Part shown: positions 36,201 through 45,761 of the stretch, piece after piece
Layout: each line of letters begins with the position of its first letter
Numbering within the stretch: position 1 is the first letter of the stretch
Assembly (NCBI RefSeq): GCF_003945595.2
Contig: NW_024104415.1
Coordinates: forward strand, 496,001 to 560,000
Source of the DNA: Pipra filicauda
Taxonomy: Eukaryota > Chordata > Aves > Passeriformes > Pipridae
Length of the DNA stretch: 64,000 nt
Direction: 5' to 3'
The notes under the pieces: model-generated
Database searches by the model: none
What the model was told of the DNA's origin: nothing
What the model saw: the letters and a program-made list of their open reading frames with translations, nothing else
Position numbers and translations under genes: made by a program

Positions 36201-39200
36201 GGCACTGGAAGAGGCTCTAAGTTGTCCCTGGAGTCTTCTCTTCTCCAGATGAATAATGGACAACCTCATAGACTTCCTAATTTGTTTTCTAATGAGTATC
36301 TCCCTCTCCTCATTCTCCATCTTGTTGTTGTTTTCCATGGTTGCCATATGTGGTCAGGACAGGAGCTCAGGGGGGGCAGGTGGACACCATGGCTCATGTT
36401 CTCATATGCACTCACCTTGGGTGTCTGCTGCCTTCAGAGCTATTTCAGCTCTGCTTTGCTTATATGAATCACAGAATCATTTAGATGGAAAAGCCCTCTC
36501 AGACCATTGAATCCAACTGTCCCTCCACCACTGCCCAGGCCACCACTGACCCATGTCCCTAAAAGAAGAGCAGAGCAATGAAAAATGGAGGAGGCTGAAG
36601 GGGCAATTTTTTATAACAACCCCTTAAAATGACTGAACTCCCCAAAATCTAAGAGCTGGATATAGTTTAGGCAGTGGAAGGGGTCCCGCAGGGTCACTGC
36701 TGTGTGGAGGGATGGGGTCGGAGATGTTGTTGTACAGCAGGAAGAGGGGCTTTCTCCACAGGTGTAGAACCACACAAACAAGGGTTTCTAATACTAAAGC
36801 TGCAGATCTGAAGCTGGACAAAGAGTGAAAAAAGCTGGGGTATCTTCCCCCCACACCAACAAGCACCAGGCTAAAAGTGAAAGCAGAAACTCTCATGTGA
36901 TTCTGTGACCCCAGACGTTGTGGCTTTAACTTGAAGACCTTTATCTTGCAGCACTTTCTTTATCAGAACTGACTTCCTGCAGCATCATTCATAAAACGGG
37001 GCAATGAACTGCCTCTGTAGTTTTCACAAAAGCTACAAAGCAAAAGGCTGAAAGTAAACATCCTACCAAGAAACGTGCTCCTATTTTCAGACAAATACCC
37101 AAAAAAGGGCTGCAAATTTAATTTCAGCGGTTCCTCAGAGTGGTTCCAGTGCTGTGTCTGTCCTGAGCCACTGCCAAAGCACCTGTAACACTACCTTTTC
37201 CTGTTTTTGAAAGTGCTTTGTTTTGTTATGACAAAAATCAGGCAAACAAATGAATTCACATTATAGAAACATCAGGAAACTGTGAAACTGAGAGTACAAC
37301 TGCAGATACCCAGAGGGGAGGAAAAACCAGCGAGGTGTTAATGGGATAGCACAGACTGTCAGAGATGTGTTCTAAGTGTTTCCATTTAAATAGTTTTTTA
37401 TCATGGCTTTAAGTAAAATCCATATTTTCCTCCTAAATCAAAAATAGCTCATTTTAAAAAATTCAGGTGCAGTTATTACTCTTTTTTTTCAACCCTTGGG
37501 AAAAACTTGGCTTGAATTCAGCCTCAGGACAGGAGAGGGATGAGTGTTTCACCGTCTCCAGCTCTGCTGCTCCTGGGAAAATCAGCAGCTCACAGCAAAA
37601 GTGTTTCACTAAACTGGAATTAAACGGGAAAAATTAATTGTGGAATGGTTTGGGTTGAGAGGAAGCTTAAAGATCACCCAGTCCCACCCCTGCCATGGGC
37701 AGGGACACCTTCCACTAGACCAGATTGCTCCAAGCCTCATCCACCTGGCCTTGAACACTTCCAGGGATGGGGCAGCCACAGCTTCTCTGGGAATTCAATC
37801 CCAGCCCCTCACCACCCTCACTGGGAAGAATTCCTTCCAATAATCCCATCTATCCCTGCCCTCTGGTAGTGGGAAGCCATTCCCCCTTGTCCTGTCCCTC
37901 CAGGCTCTTATCCAAAGCCCCTCTCCAGCTTTCCCAGCTGACAGCATTTTTTCCAGAAGAAGACAGTAACAAATGCACTTTCCTCACAGGCTCTGAGGAA
38001 GTCGGAGGCAGGAGGAAGAATCCTGGGGTACAGAGTGACCTTTGAAGCCCTGGACCATCAGAACCCCCTCCCAGAATCCCACCAAACCACCCACACCAGC
38101 TACTCCAAAGTCACACCAAGGGTGGACTACAGGATCACAGTCACTGCTCAGAACTCTCGGGGCAGGTCCCCCCCTGCATCCATCCTGACCAACCTGGGCA
38201 TCCAGGGTAAGGCTTCTGCTGAGTCTGGATCACTGGGAAAAACACCAGTGCTCTGTGTTGTGCCACACACTGTGGATCTGTTCTGGTCGCACCACCTCGT
38301 GCCCATCAATGTCCACCTCAATGGATCTTCGGGCATCTACAGATCCGGTTTTCCCTGAGGTCTCCCTGGAGCCTTCTCTTATCCAGGCAAACACTCCCAG
38401 CTCTCCCAGACTGGCTCCAGAGCAGAGGGGCTCCAGCACCAAGAGCATCTCTGTGGCCTCCTCTGGACTTGCTCCAGCAGCTCCACATCCTGCCTTATGG
38501 CTCCAGCATAGCAGTGGGATTTGGGGATGTGCTGTGACATCATCTTCTCAGGGTTTGGGGATGGCACAACCAAGCAGTACTGTGGGTGTTAAATCCAATC
38601 TGCTAAACCATGAGACAAGAAAAGAATGTGACTGTTCCTATCAGCATAAACCTTACTCTCCCATAATGACATTTTCTTTCAATTATAGTTTATTTTTATG
38701 CTCCACATGGTGCCAGACTGGACAAGACACAATAAAACATATTTTAAAACTTAATGGTTCCACTTGAGGTTACAGCAAGTTTGTGCTGACAGTGTCTTTT
38801 TGTTTGGTGTTTAAGATCTACCACCTCCTCAGCAAGTCTCTGCCATGGCCATGGGGAACAGCAGCATCCTGGTCAGCTGGAAACCACCCCTCAGATCTGC
38901 TGTGCCCATCAGTGGGTACGTGGTGGAGTGGGCAGAGACAGGGAGGAACCCACACCTGGAGCCCCATCACACCTGGGCAAAGCTTCCCGCATCCAACCTG
39001 TCCACAGTGATAGCAGGTAAATATACCCCAAGGTTGGATACAACCAAAGTACCAGTTTATTTTGGAGATATTTTAAGGAATAAGTCAGATTGGAATTTTG
39101 CCTCCAAGACCAGGTTGGATGGGGCTTGGAGCAACCTGGTCTAGTGGAAGGTGTCCCTGCCTGTGGCGGGGGGTGGAATGACATGAGTTTTAAGGTCCCT

Positions 39201-42200
39201 TCCAAACCAAAGAGTCTGTGATTCCATCATTATTACTAATTCAGCATAAGAAATTATGGCATTGAAAGCTTTTTGTATAGGAGAGAAAACAACTGGTGGC
39301 TGCCCTGGGCTGAGCTCTGCAACTGCTCTCAGCTGAGCTTTGTATCTGAAAGTAAAATGTCTCTGAAAAACCAATCTCTCCAATATGAAACAAGCCAGAT
39401 AGAGGTACCAGAGATCAAAGGCCTAAGAAAATGCTATTTCCTTTCTACTAATTTTGGTTACTAACCCCAAGCAGCACAACATGTCAGTGCTCTGCACAGT
39501 GATAGCCGTGAAGTTACAACAGGGGTGATTGTGAGAACCCTCATTAGTCTTCCCTATCCTCTGTCCTGGTGCTGTGTCTCTGTCCTCTCATATCCCTGCT
39601 CCAAATGAGCTGGAAAAAGCAGCATATTCCATAGAAACCCAGACTGGTTTGGGTTGCAAGGAACCTTAAAGCCCATCTCATTCCACCCTCTGTCATGGGC
39701 AGGGACACCTTCCACTATCCCAGGTTGCTCCAAGCCCCGTCCAACCTGGCCTTGGACACTTCCAGGGATGGGGCAGCCACAGCTTCTCTGGGCAACCTGT
39801 GCCAGGGCCTCACCACCTTCACAGGAGAGAGTTTCTCCCTAATCTCCAGTCTAATCCTTCCCTCTGGTAGTGGGAAGCCACTAATTTTCAGTTTAATGCC
39901 CAGTAAGGCTCTGCCTAGATCACAGAGAAGGTTTCTTTCCCTTCTTTATGAAAGACCTACAAATAATCAGAGGATCCATCTCAGATTTAAGCAGCTGATG
40001 CAGACACTTTGGCCAGTAGTGCAAATACTATAAAAGGTAACTATCCACTTTTAATTCCTTTATCTAGAGCACATCAAAGATAACATGTGCTACCAGATCC
40101 GTGTGTTTGCTCTCTACCAGGACAGAGCTGGACAGGCAGTGTCAGTCAGAGGATACTCCACAGCACAAGGTAAATCACAGTAATGATCTTCCAGATGTTT
40201 TCAAGCTCCTTAAGCTCAGCTTTCAAAGCCAGTCCTATGTCTTGCAGCCCCATCAGCTGGGCCCCAGATGTTCACAATCCCGCGGGCCACCGGCGTCTTG
40301 GTGTCATGGGAGGAAATCCCTGTTCCCCAGCAGAGGGGCTGCATCACAGGGTACCACGTGTACCTGCAGACCAAGGACAGCCAGGGAGACCCCCAGGTCT
40401 ATGGTGGGTGTCTGGGAGCTGGAAATGCTTCTCCTGCTCCCATTTAATTACTGAAGGTTTCTAGTGGGATCATTCCAAGCTCCTTTGAGTGTGGAACTAT
40501 CAGATTTCTTTCTGCTTTTTCCTCTTCTTCTTCCTCTTCCTCTTCTTATTATTCCTATTCCTCATCCTCATCTTATTCCTCTTCTTCTTCTTCTTCTTTT
40601 TCTTCTTCCTCTTCTTCCTCTTCTTCCTCTTGTTCATCTTCCTCATTTTATTTCTCTTCTTCCTCTTCTTTTTCGTCCTCTTTTTCTTCTTCTGCTTCTT
40701 CTTTTTCCTCTTTTTCCTCCATTTCTTGCTCTTCTTCTTCCTCCGCCTCTTCTTCTTGCTCTTTCCTCTTTTTCTTCATCCTCTTCTTCCTCTTCTTCTT
40801 CCTCATTTTTCCTTGACTTCATTAAGAACTTCATTCCAGCTGAACACAGTAAAACCCTGGTGCAGGTGCTTCAAGTCCTTCTCCCCCTTTTCCCCGCAGC
40901 CATTCCCAGTGGGGCGGCCCCGGGATCCCTGTACATCCCGGACCTGCAGCCAGGGGAGCTCTACGACCTGTGGGTGACAGGGTCCACTGCGGCCGGGGAG
41001 GGGCCGCCGGGCAACAGCGACCGGCTCCGCCTGGAAAGTAATGACACTGTGCGGGGGTGGGGCCAGGAGGGTCCTGGTAATGCTTTTCTTGCTCCTCTTT
41101 AATTACCAAAGGTCTCCAGGAGACCTCTTTTTATTCTTCAAATGCTGAATATTTCTAATTTCAGCTAATTTTAAGATGTAGCATTTCTTTCTTTGCCTTC
41201 AAGCTCCCAGTTCTGTACCAAGATATTTTCTTGGAGTCGAAGGGCAGTAGGGTGGTTTATTCATAGAATCACAGAACAGTCTGGGTTGGGAGGGACCTTA
41301 AAGTCCATTCCTTGCCACCCCCTGCCATGGGCAGGGACACCTTCCACTAGACCAGGTTGCTCCAAGCCCCCTCTAACCTGGCCTTGGACACTTCCAAGGA
41401 TGGAGAAATCCCTCTCCACACTGTGGGAGCAGGGTTGCTCTGGAGGCAGACTTCTCCCATTAACTGGGGGACAAATCCAGGGCGGTGACCAGGAAGGGAA
41501 ATTAAAGAAAACAGGGCACCTTAAAATAAAAAGGCTTCCTGGTATAAAATCTGGATTTGGGACAATTACATTTTAAGCAGTGCAAGGGCAGTAAAGAAAA
41601 AAATATGCTGGTATGTTTTGTGAGTGCAAACACCAGTCAGGCCATGACTTCTTATTGACCAACTTGAACTAGTGTATTTAAATTTTTTAATTCTTTTTGA
41701 TGAAGCTGAATGAAGGGTGCTCTGTATTTCAGGTGCCAGGGGCTGGGTGACTCCGGTGCTCACCTGCAGCTTCTTCATCTTCTCAGCCTGTGTTTGTTCT
41801 GTGCCTCCAGCAAGAAAAGCGTGAGTGGATCCATTTGTTAAATAAAACAATAAAACTGGAATAGTTATTAGAAGGGATTAACCCAGACTGGTTTGGGTTG
41901 GAAGGGATCTTAAAGCTCATCCAGTTCCATCCCCTGCCATAGGCAGGGACACCTTCCACTCAACCAGGTTGCTCTAAGCCCATCCAACCTGGCCTTGGAG
42001 ACTTCCTGGGATGGGGCAGCCACAACTCCTCTGGGCAACCTGTGCCAGTGCATTGTAATCATCTTCCTAATAACAAATCTAAATTGATCCTCTTTTTATT
42101 TAATACCATTCTCATTCGTCCTATGGGATGGTCATGTCCTCTCAGGACACCTGGGAAACAGTGAGGGTTGTTTGGAATGCAGGTTTCAGAGCACATGAAT

Positions 42201-43345
42201 TATAATAAAAACACCCACTGAGATTATAATATGGCAGTAGTTCACAGATATTGTGAATTTTTAACCCAGATCTTAAGGTCTGCTTCCATCAAAACCAAAC
42301 TGAAGGGGTACAAACCTTGGGAATTAACCCCACCCAGCTGGGGGCAGATCCACGATCACACCAAGCTCCTGGGTTAATCCCCCTCCAAGGAACACATGGG
42401 TGCTGCAGGTATCCCTGTTCATGCCTTTAATTGCATTTCTCCCCCCTGCAGGTTCCACTGGCTCCTCTCTGTGCTCCTGCCACAGTGGCAGAACAAAGCC
42501 ATTCCCGACCCAGCTAACGCCACGTGGGCCAAAAGCTTCATGGTTACCAAGGTAAATTACAGGGGTTTTGCATTCTAATCCCACGACCTTCAAAAAAACC
42601 AGCGACTGGAGCCATGCAAGCCAGTAATCTCCTCAAGCAGCAAATCCAGCAATCTCTGGCAGTGGATAATCCCCATGCTCGCGCTAGACCAGAGGAAGTG
42701 CTGAGCAAATTAGATTCAAGAAGAATGCAGAGATCTTTGGTTTTAGCAGGATGAGCTGCTGTGGGGAGGGACGTCTCAGGATATTCACCACAGAATTAAT
42801 TCCATGTCCCTCCACAGGCAGAGCTGAGCTCATCCTCTATCCTGTTCCTGCCCAGCACCATCGGCTTTGAAGAGCCTGAACCAACCCCCGTGGAGGAAGC
42901 TTTCATGCAGCCTGATCCCCCGGACCCTGGGGACAAGCTGCTGGTGGGCAGCGCTGGCAGCAGGAGGCATAGGGACTGGACACAGGAGAGCTCAAGTTCG
43001 GAGCCAGGGGAGGAGCAGCAGCTCCCTGAGCTGTACCAGAGGCTGGTGGTGGAAGCGATGGAGCACCTGCAGCCTGTGCCCGAGTACATCACCAACCCCG
43101 GCCCCACTGACCTGCCCCCACCTCCAGACACCACCAGGGACCACCCCATGGACCTGCCCGAGTACATCACCAGCCCCAGCCCCACAGACCTGCCCCTGCC
43201 CGCAGACACTCCCATGGACCACCCCGAGCTCGAGTGCCACCTGCTGTCCATCTTCCCAACCACCTTTTTGGCACCCACCCTCTGCTGTGAAGGGAATCTC
43301 ACTTTGGACAGAGTGAAGCTCAACTGTAGCTCCTTCCCAAGGTAG
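30241..43345 (+). CDS. IL12RB2: IL12RB2, interleukin-12 receptor beta-2, complete
   Basis: IL12RB2 is the signalling chain for IL-12, pairing with IL12RB1 and activating STAT4 in Th1 and NK cells (family knowledge). Fifteen coding exons join in frame to 856 residues plus stop: 30241-30298, 31324-31647, 32088-32202, 32418-32593, 32792-32931, 33634-33778, 35609-35691, 37990-38206, 38816-39016, 40068-40169, 40248-40403, 40900-41037, 41733-41820, 42452-42551, 42818-43345. Human has 862 residues. Domains are signal peptide about 1-19, Ig-like D1 20-127, D2 128-224, D3 225-319, FnIII D4 320-419, D5 420-520, D6 521-618, membrane helix about 623-643, and tail to 856. The tail keeps a Box1-like PQWQNKAIPDPANATWAKSF (human [20 protein letters not shown]) and ends like human with NLTLDRVKLNC. 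The WSxWS position reads WSDWK (306-310), and the STAT4 tyrosine region is duplicated. Confidence 0.94.
30568..31030 (-). mobile_element. CR1 LINE fragment in IL12RB2 intron 1
   Basis: ACCATAGAATGGTTTGGG to GCCCCTCTCGACTTGCTCCA, one of the longest copies here. Confidence 0.92.
31324..31647 (+). CDS. IL12RB2: IL12RB2 coding exon 2, Ig-like D1
   Basis: This 324-bp exon includes SAIQPGTNVTLSCYLGDL and TFTCKTICGGRKKLICGIDI, parallel to human GSTVNITCSL and FVCKLAC. Acceptor TGTTGCAG, donor GTAAGC. Confidence 0.9.
31925..32035 (+). mobile_element. CR1 LINE 3' fragment in IL12RB2 intron 2
   Basis: GCCAGGCTGGACAGAGCTC to CCCAAACCAGTCTGTGATG. It ends about 50 bp before exon 3. Confidence 0.85.
32045..32090 (+). 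repeat. 30-bp duplication of the IL12RB2 exon 3 splice acceptor
   Basis: ATATCTGTTTAAGATC occurs at 32045-32060 and 32075-32090. The second copy carries the functional AAG acceptor. Confidence 0.85.
32088..32202 (+). CDS. IL12RB2: IL12RB2 coding exon 3, first half of D2
   Basis: This 115-bp exon encodes PPDEPGNVSCIQIGTDSHPV then CTWDKGRLTYLDTTYVIQ. The acceptor GTTTAAG is duplicated 30 bp upstream; using the upstream copy would run into TAA after four codons. Confidence 0.88.
32418..32593 (+). CDS. IL12RB2: IL12RB2 coding exon 4, second half of D2
   Basis: This 176-bp exon encodes NYTVVVSASNKLGSASSQPF then TFTLIDI, matching human VTAVNSLGSSSS and TFTFLDI. Acceptor GTTCCAG, donor GTAAAG. Confidence 0.92.
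32792..32931 (+). CDS. IL12RB2: IL12RB2 coding exon 5, first half of D3
   Basis: This 140-bp exon encodes CTLFWHNEAQAQHCRLRYRP then LTRHSWSM, matching human CTLYWRDEG and RLRYRPSNSRLWNM. Confidence 0.92.
32965..33340 (+). mobile_element. CR1 LINE fragment in IL12RB2 intron 5
   Basis: TTGCTGGAGAAGAGAAGGCC to CCAGTCTGGGATTCTGGG. Confidence 0.92.
33634..33778 (+). CDS. IL12RB2: IL12RB2 coding exon 6, second half of D3
   Basis: This 145-bp exon encodes LEPDTAYEFQVSCKIHPERG then LWSDWKMNQTRTPEA. The last Ser of WSxWS is Lys. Acceptor ATTAAAG, donor GTAACA. Confidence 0.9.
34015..34083 (+). mobile_element. CR1 LINE tail in IL12RB2 intron 6
   Basis: TTTTTAAGGTCTTTTCCAGG then AATGATTCTGTGATTC. Confidence 0.75.
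35609..35691 (+). CDS. IL12RB2: IL12RB2 coding exon 7, start of D4
   Basis: This 83-bp exon encodes EPTGIPDVWYRQEQDLGSQQ then QNISLFWK, matching human EPTGMLDVWYMKR and QQISLFWK. Confidence 0.93.
35872..36248 (-). mobile_element. CR1 LINE fragment in IL12RB2 intron 7
   Basis: TTAGAATGTCAGGACG to GGAGTCTTCTCTTCTCCAG. Confidence 0.9.
36467..36565 (-). mobile_element. Short CR1 LINE fragment in IL12RB2 intron 7
   Basis: AATCACAGAATCATTTAG then CCACTGACCCATGTCCC. Confidence 0.8.
37640..37930 (-). mobile_element. CR1 LINE fragment in IL12RB2 intron 7
   Basis: GGAATGGTTTGGGTTGAGAG to CCAAAGCCCCTCTCCAGC, ending about 60 bp before exon 8. Confidence 0.9.
37990..38206 (+). CDS. IL12RB2: IL12RB2 coding exon 8, rest of D4
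   Basis: This 217-bp exon encodes EAGGRILGYRVTFEALDHQN and VDYRITVTAQNSRGRSPPAS. Acceptor CTCACAG, donor GTAAGG. Confidence 0.92.
38355..38500 (-). mobile_element. CR1 LINE inner fragment in IL12RB2 intron 8
   Basis: GAGCCTTCTCTTATCCAGGC then GACTTGCTCCAGCAGC. Confidence 0.8.
38816..39016 (+). CDS. IL12RB2: IL12RB2 coding exon 9, D5 first part
   Basis: This 201-bp exon encodes QQVSAMAMGNSSILVSWKPP then ISGYVVEWAETG, parallel to human NILVTWQPP and EYVVEWREL. Confidence 0.92.
39105..39230 (+). mobile_element. CR1 LINE 3' fragment in IL12RB2 intron 9
   Basis: ACCAGGTTGGATGGGGC to AAAGAGTCTGTGATTCC. Confidence 0.85.
39632..39890 (-). mobile_element. CR1 LINE fragment in IL12RB2 intron 9
   Basis: GACTGGTTTGGGTTGCAAGG to CCCTCTGGTAGTGGGAAGCC. 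Confidence 0.9.
40068..40169 (+). CDS. IL12RB2: IL12RB2 coding exon 10, D5 second part
   Basis: This 102-bp exon encodes EHIKDNMCYQIRVFALYQDR then AGQAVSVRGYSTAQ, matching human ENIKSYICYEIRVYAL. Confidence 0.92.
40248..40403 (+). CDS. IL12RB2: IL12RB2 coding exon 11, D6 first part
   Basis: This 156-bp exon encodes ATGVLVSWEEIPVPQQRGCI then TGYHVYLQTKDSQGDPQVY, matching human ILISWNSIPVQEQMGCLLHY. Only 78 bp of intron separate it from the preceding exon. Confidence 0.92.
40500..40830. repeat. Pyrimidine (TTC/TCC) tract in the IL12RB2 intron between D6 exons
   Basis: About 330 bp of nearly pure T and C on the plus strand, in CTTCTT and TTCCTC units. It ends about 70 bp before the next exon. 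Open frames rich in Leu, Phe or Ser, and Glu/Arg on the other strand, are artefacts. Confidence 0.9.
40900..41037 (+). CDS. IL12RB2: IL12RB2 coding exon 12, D6 second part
   Basis: This 138-bp exon encodes AIPSGAAPGSLYIPDLQPGE then LYDLWVTGSTAAGEGPPGNS, matching human [27 protein letters not shown]. It is locally GC-rich. Confidence 0.92.
41262..41415 (-). mobile_element. CR1 LINE 3' fragment in IL12RB2 intron 12
   Basis: CATAGAATCACAGAACAG to CCTTGGACACTTCCAAGG. Confidence 0.9.
41733..41820 (+). CDS. IL12RB2: IL12RB2 coding exon 13, transmembrane segment
   Basis: This 88-bp exon encodes WVTPVLTCSFFIFSACVCSV then PPARKA. The hydrophobic span contains three Cys and ends before a basic pair. 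Acceptor ATTTCAG, donor GTGAGT. Confidence 0.88.
41884..42130 (-). mobile_element. CR1 LINE fragment in IL12RB2 intron 13
   Basis: AGACTGGTTTGGGTTGGAAG to GGGCAACCTGTGCCAGTG and a degraded body. Confidence 0.88.
42452..42551 (+). CDS. IL12RB2: IL12RB2 coding exon 14, Box1 region
   Basis: This 100-bp exon encodes LLPQWQNKAIPDPANATWAK then SFMVTK, very close to human. It is the presumed JAK-docking region. Confidence 0.93.
42818..43345 (+). CDS. IL12RB2: IL12RB2 coding exon 15, cytoplasmic tail and stop
   Basis: This 528-bp exon encodes 175 residues and TAG. It contains ELYQRLVVE (human DLYKVLES), two tandem PEYIT repeats, and the C-terminal CHLLSIFPTTF and NLTLDRVKLN, which align with human SLSVFPSSS and KLTLDQLKM. 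Confidence 0.94.
   Translation, partial: AELSSSSILFLPSTIGFEEPEPTPVEEAFMQPDPPDPGDKLLVGSAGSRRHRDWTQESSSSEPGEEQQLPELYQRLVVEAMEHLQPVPEYITNPGPTDLPPPPDTTRDHPMDLPEYITSPSPTDLPLPADTPMDHPELECHLLSIFPTTFLAPTLCCEGNLTLDRVKLNCSSFPR
43079..43234 (+). repeat. IL12RB2: 78-bp in-frame tandem duplication in the IL12RB2 tail
   Basis: Copies 43079-43156 and 43157-43234 encode two 26-residue units, each starting PEYIT[NS]P and ending DHP[ME][DL][LE]. Human has a single tyrosine (GYLPSN) at the aligned place. Confidence 0.85.
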
Positions 43346-43965
43346 GTGGGGGGTCACTTGTACGTGACACCTGTAGGTGACACAAACCCCGACCCACAAA
43401 CCTTTCCAAGTCTCACCTCACTGTTCAACGTGGCATCTCTTCACCCACAGCACTCAGGCACAGCTTGGGATGGCAGAGCTGGCTTGGGGAGAGGATCATT
43501 AATTACTCGGGTTGCCTCGAGCCCTGTCCCACTGCCTGGTCACGAATGGCCGAGCCTGGCTGGGTCCACCCCAGGAATCAGAGCTGTGCTTAACATCATT
43601 TCAACCCAGAAAGAGCAAGGGGACTACAAGACGGAAGGATGAAAGAGCTCAGCATCCAGCCGAGCAGACATGGGCTGCAGCCCTTGCTCCTCCGCTGGCA
43701 CAAAATCAGAACTCCCAGTGACACCAGTCCCATGGGGGCACTGAGGGACACGGCTGGGACTTCCTGGCTCAGTTCAGAAAAGAATTCCTCCCCAGAAACA
43801 AAAGCAGCAGGCAGCACCTGTACTCAGCCAAATGGACTGTCAAGAGGAATTATAATCATTTATTGAAGTATTCTAATTACAGGTTTGAAGTGTGTTACAC
43901 ATTTAATGACTTTGTTTATGAGATGTGTGTGTATATAAATAAAATGTTGGAAATCTGAAATTGGT
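43346..43965 (+). other. IL12RB2: Presumed IL12RB2 3' untranslated region
   Basis: Unique sequence from the stop to just past the AATAAA at 43938. No CR1 insertion. Confidence 0.55.
43938..43943 (+). promoter_or_regulatory. IL12RB2 polyadenylation signal AATAAA
   Basis: This is the first AATAAA after the stop, 593 bp downstream. It is followed by TG-rich sequence (GGTTTCCTGTTGTTTTCT), as expected for a cleavage region. Confidence 0.6.
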
Positions 43966-45755
43966 TTCCTGTTGTTTTCTCTGGTCAAGCTCCAGGGCTA
44001 TGCTGCAGCTTTACACAGAACAAGGTGTCTTTAAAAACAAAAATAAAGCCAAAACATTGCTGCTAGAGATGTAGTCCAGGTCTGAACTTACCTGGAGCAC
44101 CCTCCTCTTCCTCCCCAGGCTCAGGTGGCCACTCTCCATCCACTGACAGCTACACGAGCAGTGGCAAAACTGCTGACGAAACCCTTCTGTCATACCACCA
44201 TCCCAGAACACCTCCATGGACAGCCATTATCCCACCTGGCAGGAACAGCAAAGGTCTCCTGGCAGAGCTGTGACAGAGATGCACCTGCACCACGAGGTTG
44301 ATACAGCAAGGCTGGAGCTCTCCACACTGTCTCGTGTGTGAAGAGACAAGCAAATCCCCAGGGCCGGGTTTGGGGGATCTTTCTCAGTCTGTTCCCTGTT
44401 TTCATTCCAGTTGTGGCTGGGTTACCTTCTACAGAAAGCCCCAGTGCTCCCATGTTCAAAGGCACTGCAGAACAGGCTCATGCCTGTCAATACTCACACG
44501 CTGCCCCTGGAGACAGTAACAGCCCGGGGTTATGCTGATTACTCAGCTCCATCGGGACTGTGACACCAGTTTCCTGCTCTCCACACCTCACCTGGCAACC
44601 TCCCTGCCAAGAGGACTGGCTGGGCATCATATCACAAATGAGTACCCCAAGTCGGCTGCGTACAACCAAATTAGACACCCAGAAAGGCAAATCAGAAGCC
44701 AAAAAAGTGGGTTTTTTAAAAAGCATTATTTTGTCATTCATCCACTTCTGCGTGTCGATCTTCTACTTCAACATATAAACAGAACACTGGAGCCCTCATT
44801 CTGCACGTCTCCAGATAAAACTTCCACACAGAGCACTTTAAATCAAGTGTTAAGTCAAGAATCATTAGTAGGACAATGATCAGACTTTTTTAACTCCAAC
44901 CTGGAAGTGTTCCAGGAAAGGACCTGAGTCTCCCAGTAAGGGCAAAGGAACCATTTTCCCCCAATCAGGTTGCCCGTCCCAGGGCAGCGCCCACCTCACG
45001 GACCTTGCCTGAGACACCCAGCCCTGCTCAAACCCCCTGAGCCTGGTCCCTGGGGATGGCAGAGCAGCCCAGGAGTACAAAGGGAAGGCAGCGTGGTCCT
45101 TGGAATGATTTTAGGAAAGAAGCAGGTTGGCACCTGCTGGGAAGTGGCAGCTTTAGGTCCAATTCTTGCCTTTATTAAACCAGGTGTGGCTACGCAAACC
45201 CATCACCGTGGGCAGAGTTGTTACAGGTCAGGGTGGTCTGAGCTCCTCCAGTTGCAAACACCACGTATTCCCACATTCCAGGAGAATCCATGTCCTTTCC
45301 CACACCCTGGGAAAGGACACTTTCATCACTCTTGTTCATCACTCTTGTTCCCTCCCAGCACCACAGCCATGCACTGGCAGCACTGCAAGATGAACTTTCA
45401 TGCTCCAACCTAGCCACTGTTACATTCCAAAGCCAATTTGCACCGTGTGTTTCTGACTTTTTCCGTCTGACCATCTTTTCCAATGGATCAGATTTTAAAA
45501 GATCTAGTCCTCTAGATCTGGTGTGACAGCAGAAGCAGGAAGAGGACAAAAAATGTTCCTAAGAGCAAGCTCCTTACTCATAAGCTACTTGGGTTTTCCC
45601 AAGGCAAAGTCCATCCTGGGAATGGGAATGCCTGGGCACTACCACAGGCAGGCTGGACCTCTTGAGGCAGAACCTAGATGAGACACTATTAACCTAAGTG
45701 GTTTCATTTCCATGTGTTTTCAGGACATTTTTTTAAAAGAGCATGAAAATAAACT

Positions 45756-45761
45756 TTTATT
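45756..45761 (-). promoter_or_regulatory. Candidate SERBP1 polyadenylation signal
   Basis: TTTATT on the plus strand reads AATAAA on the coding strand, 2.25 kb past the stop codon. Others exist further on, so the site used is uncertain. Confidence 0.3.

Noticed and set aside
40464..41102. Plus-strand frame rich in Leu, Phe and Ser
   Set aside because: Most of it is the pyrimidine tract. Only the last part, in the right frame, is IL12RB2 exon 40900-41037.
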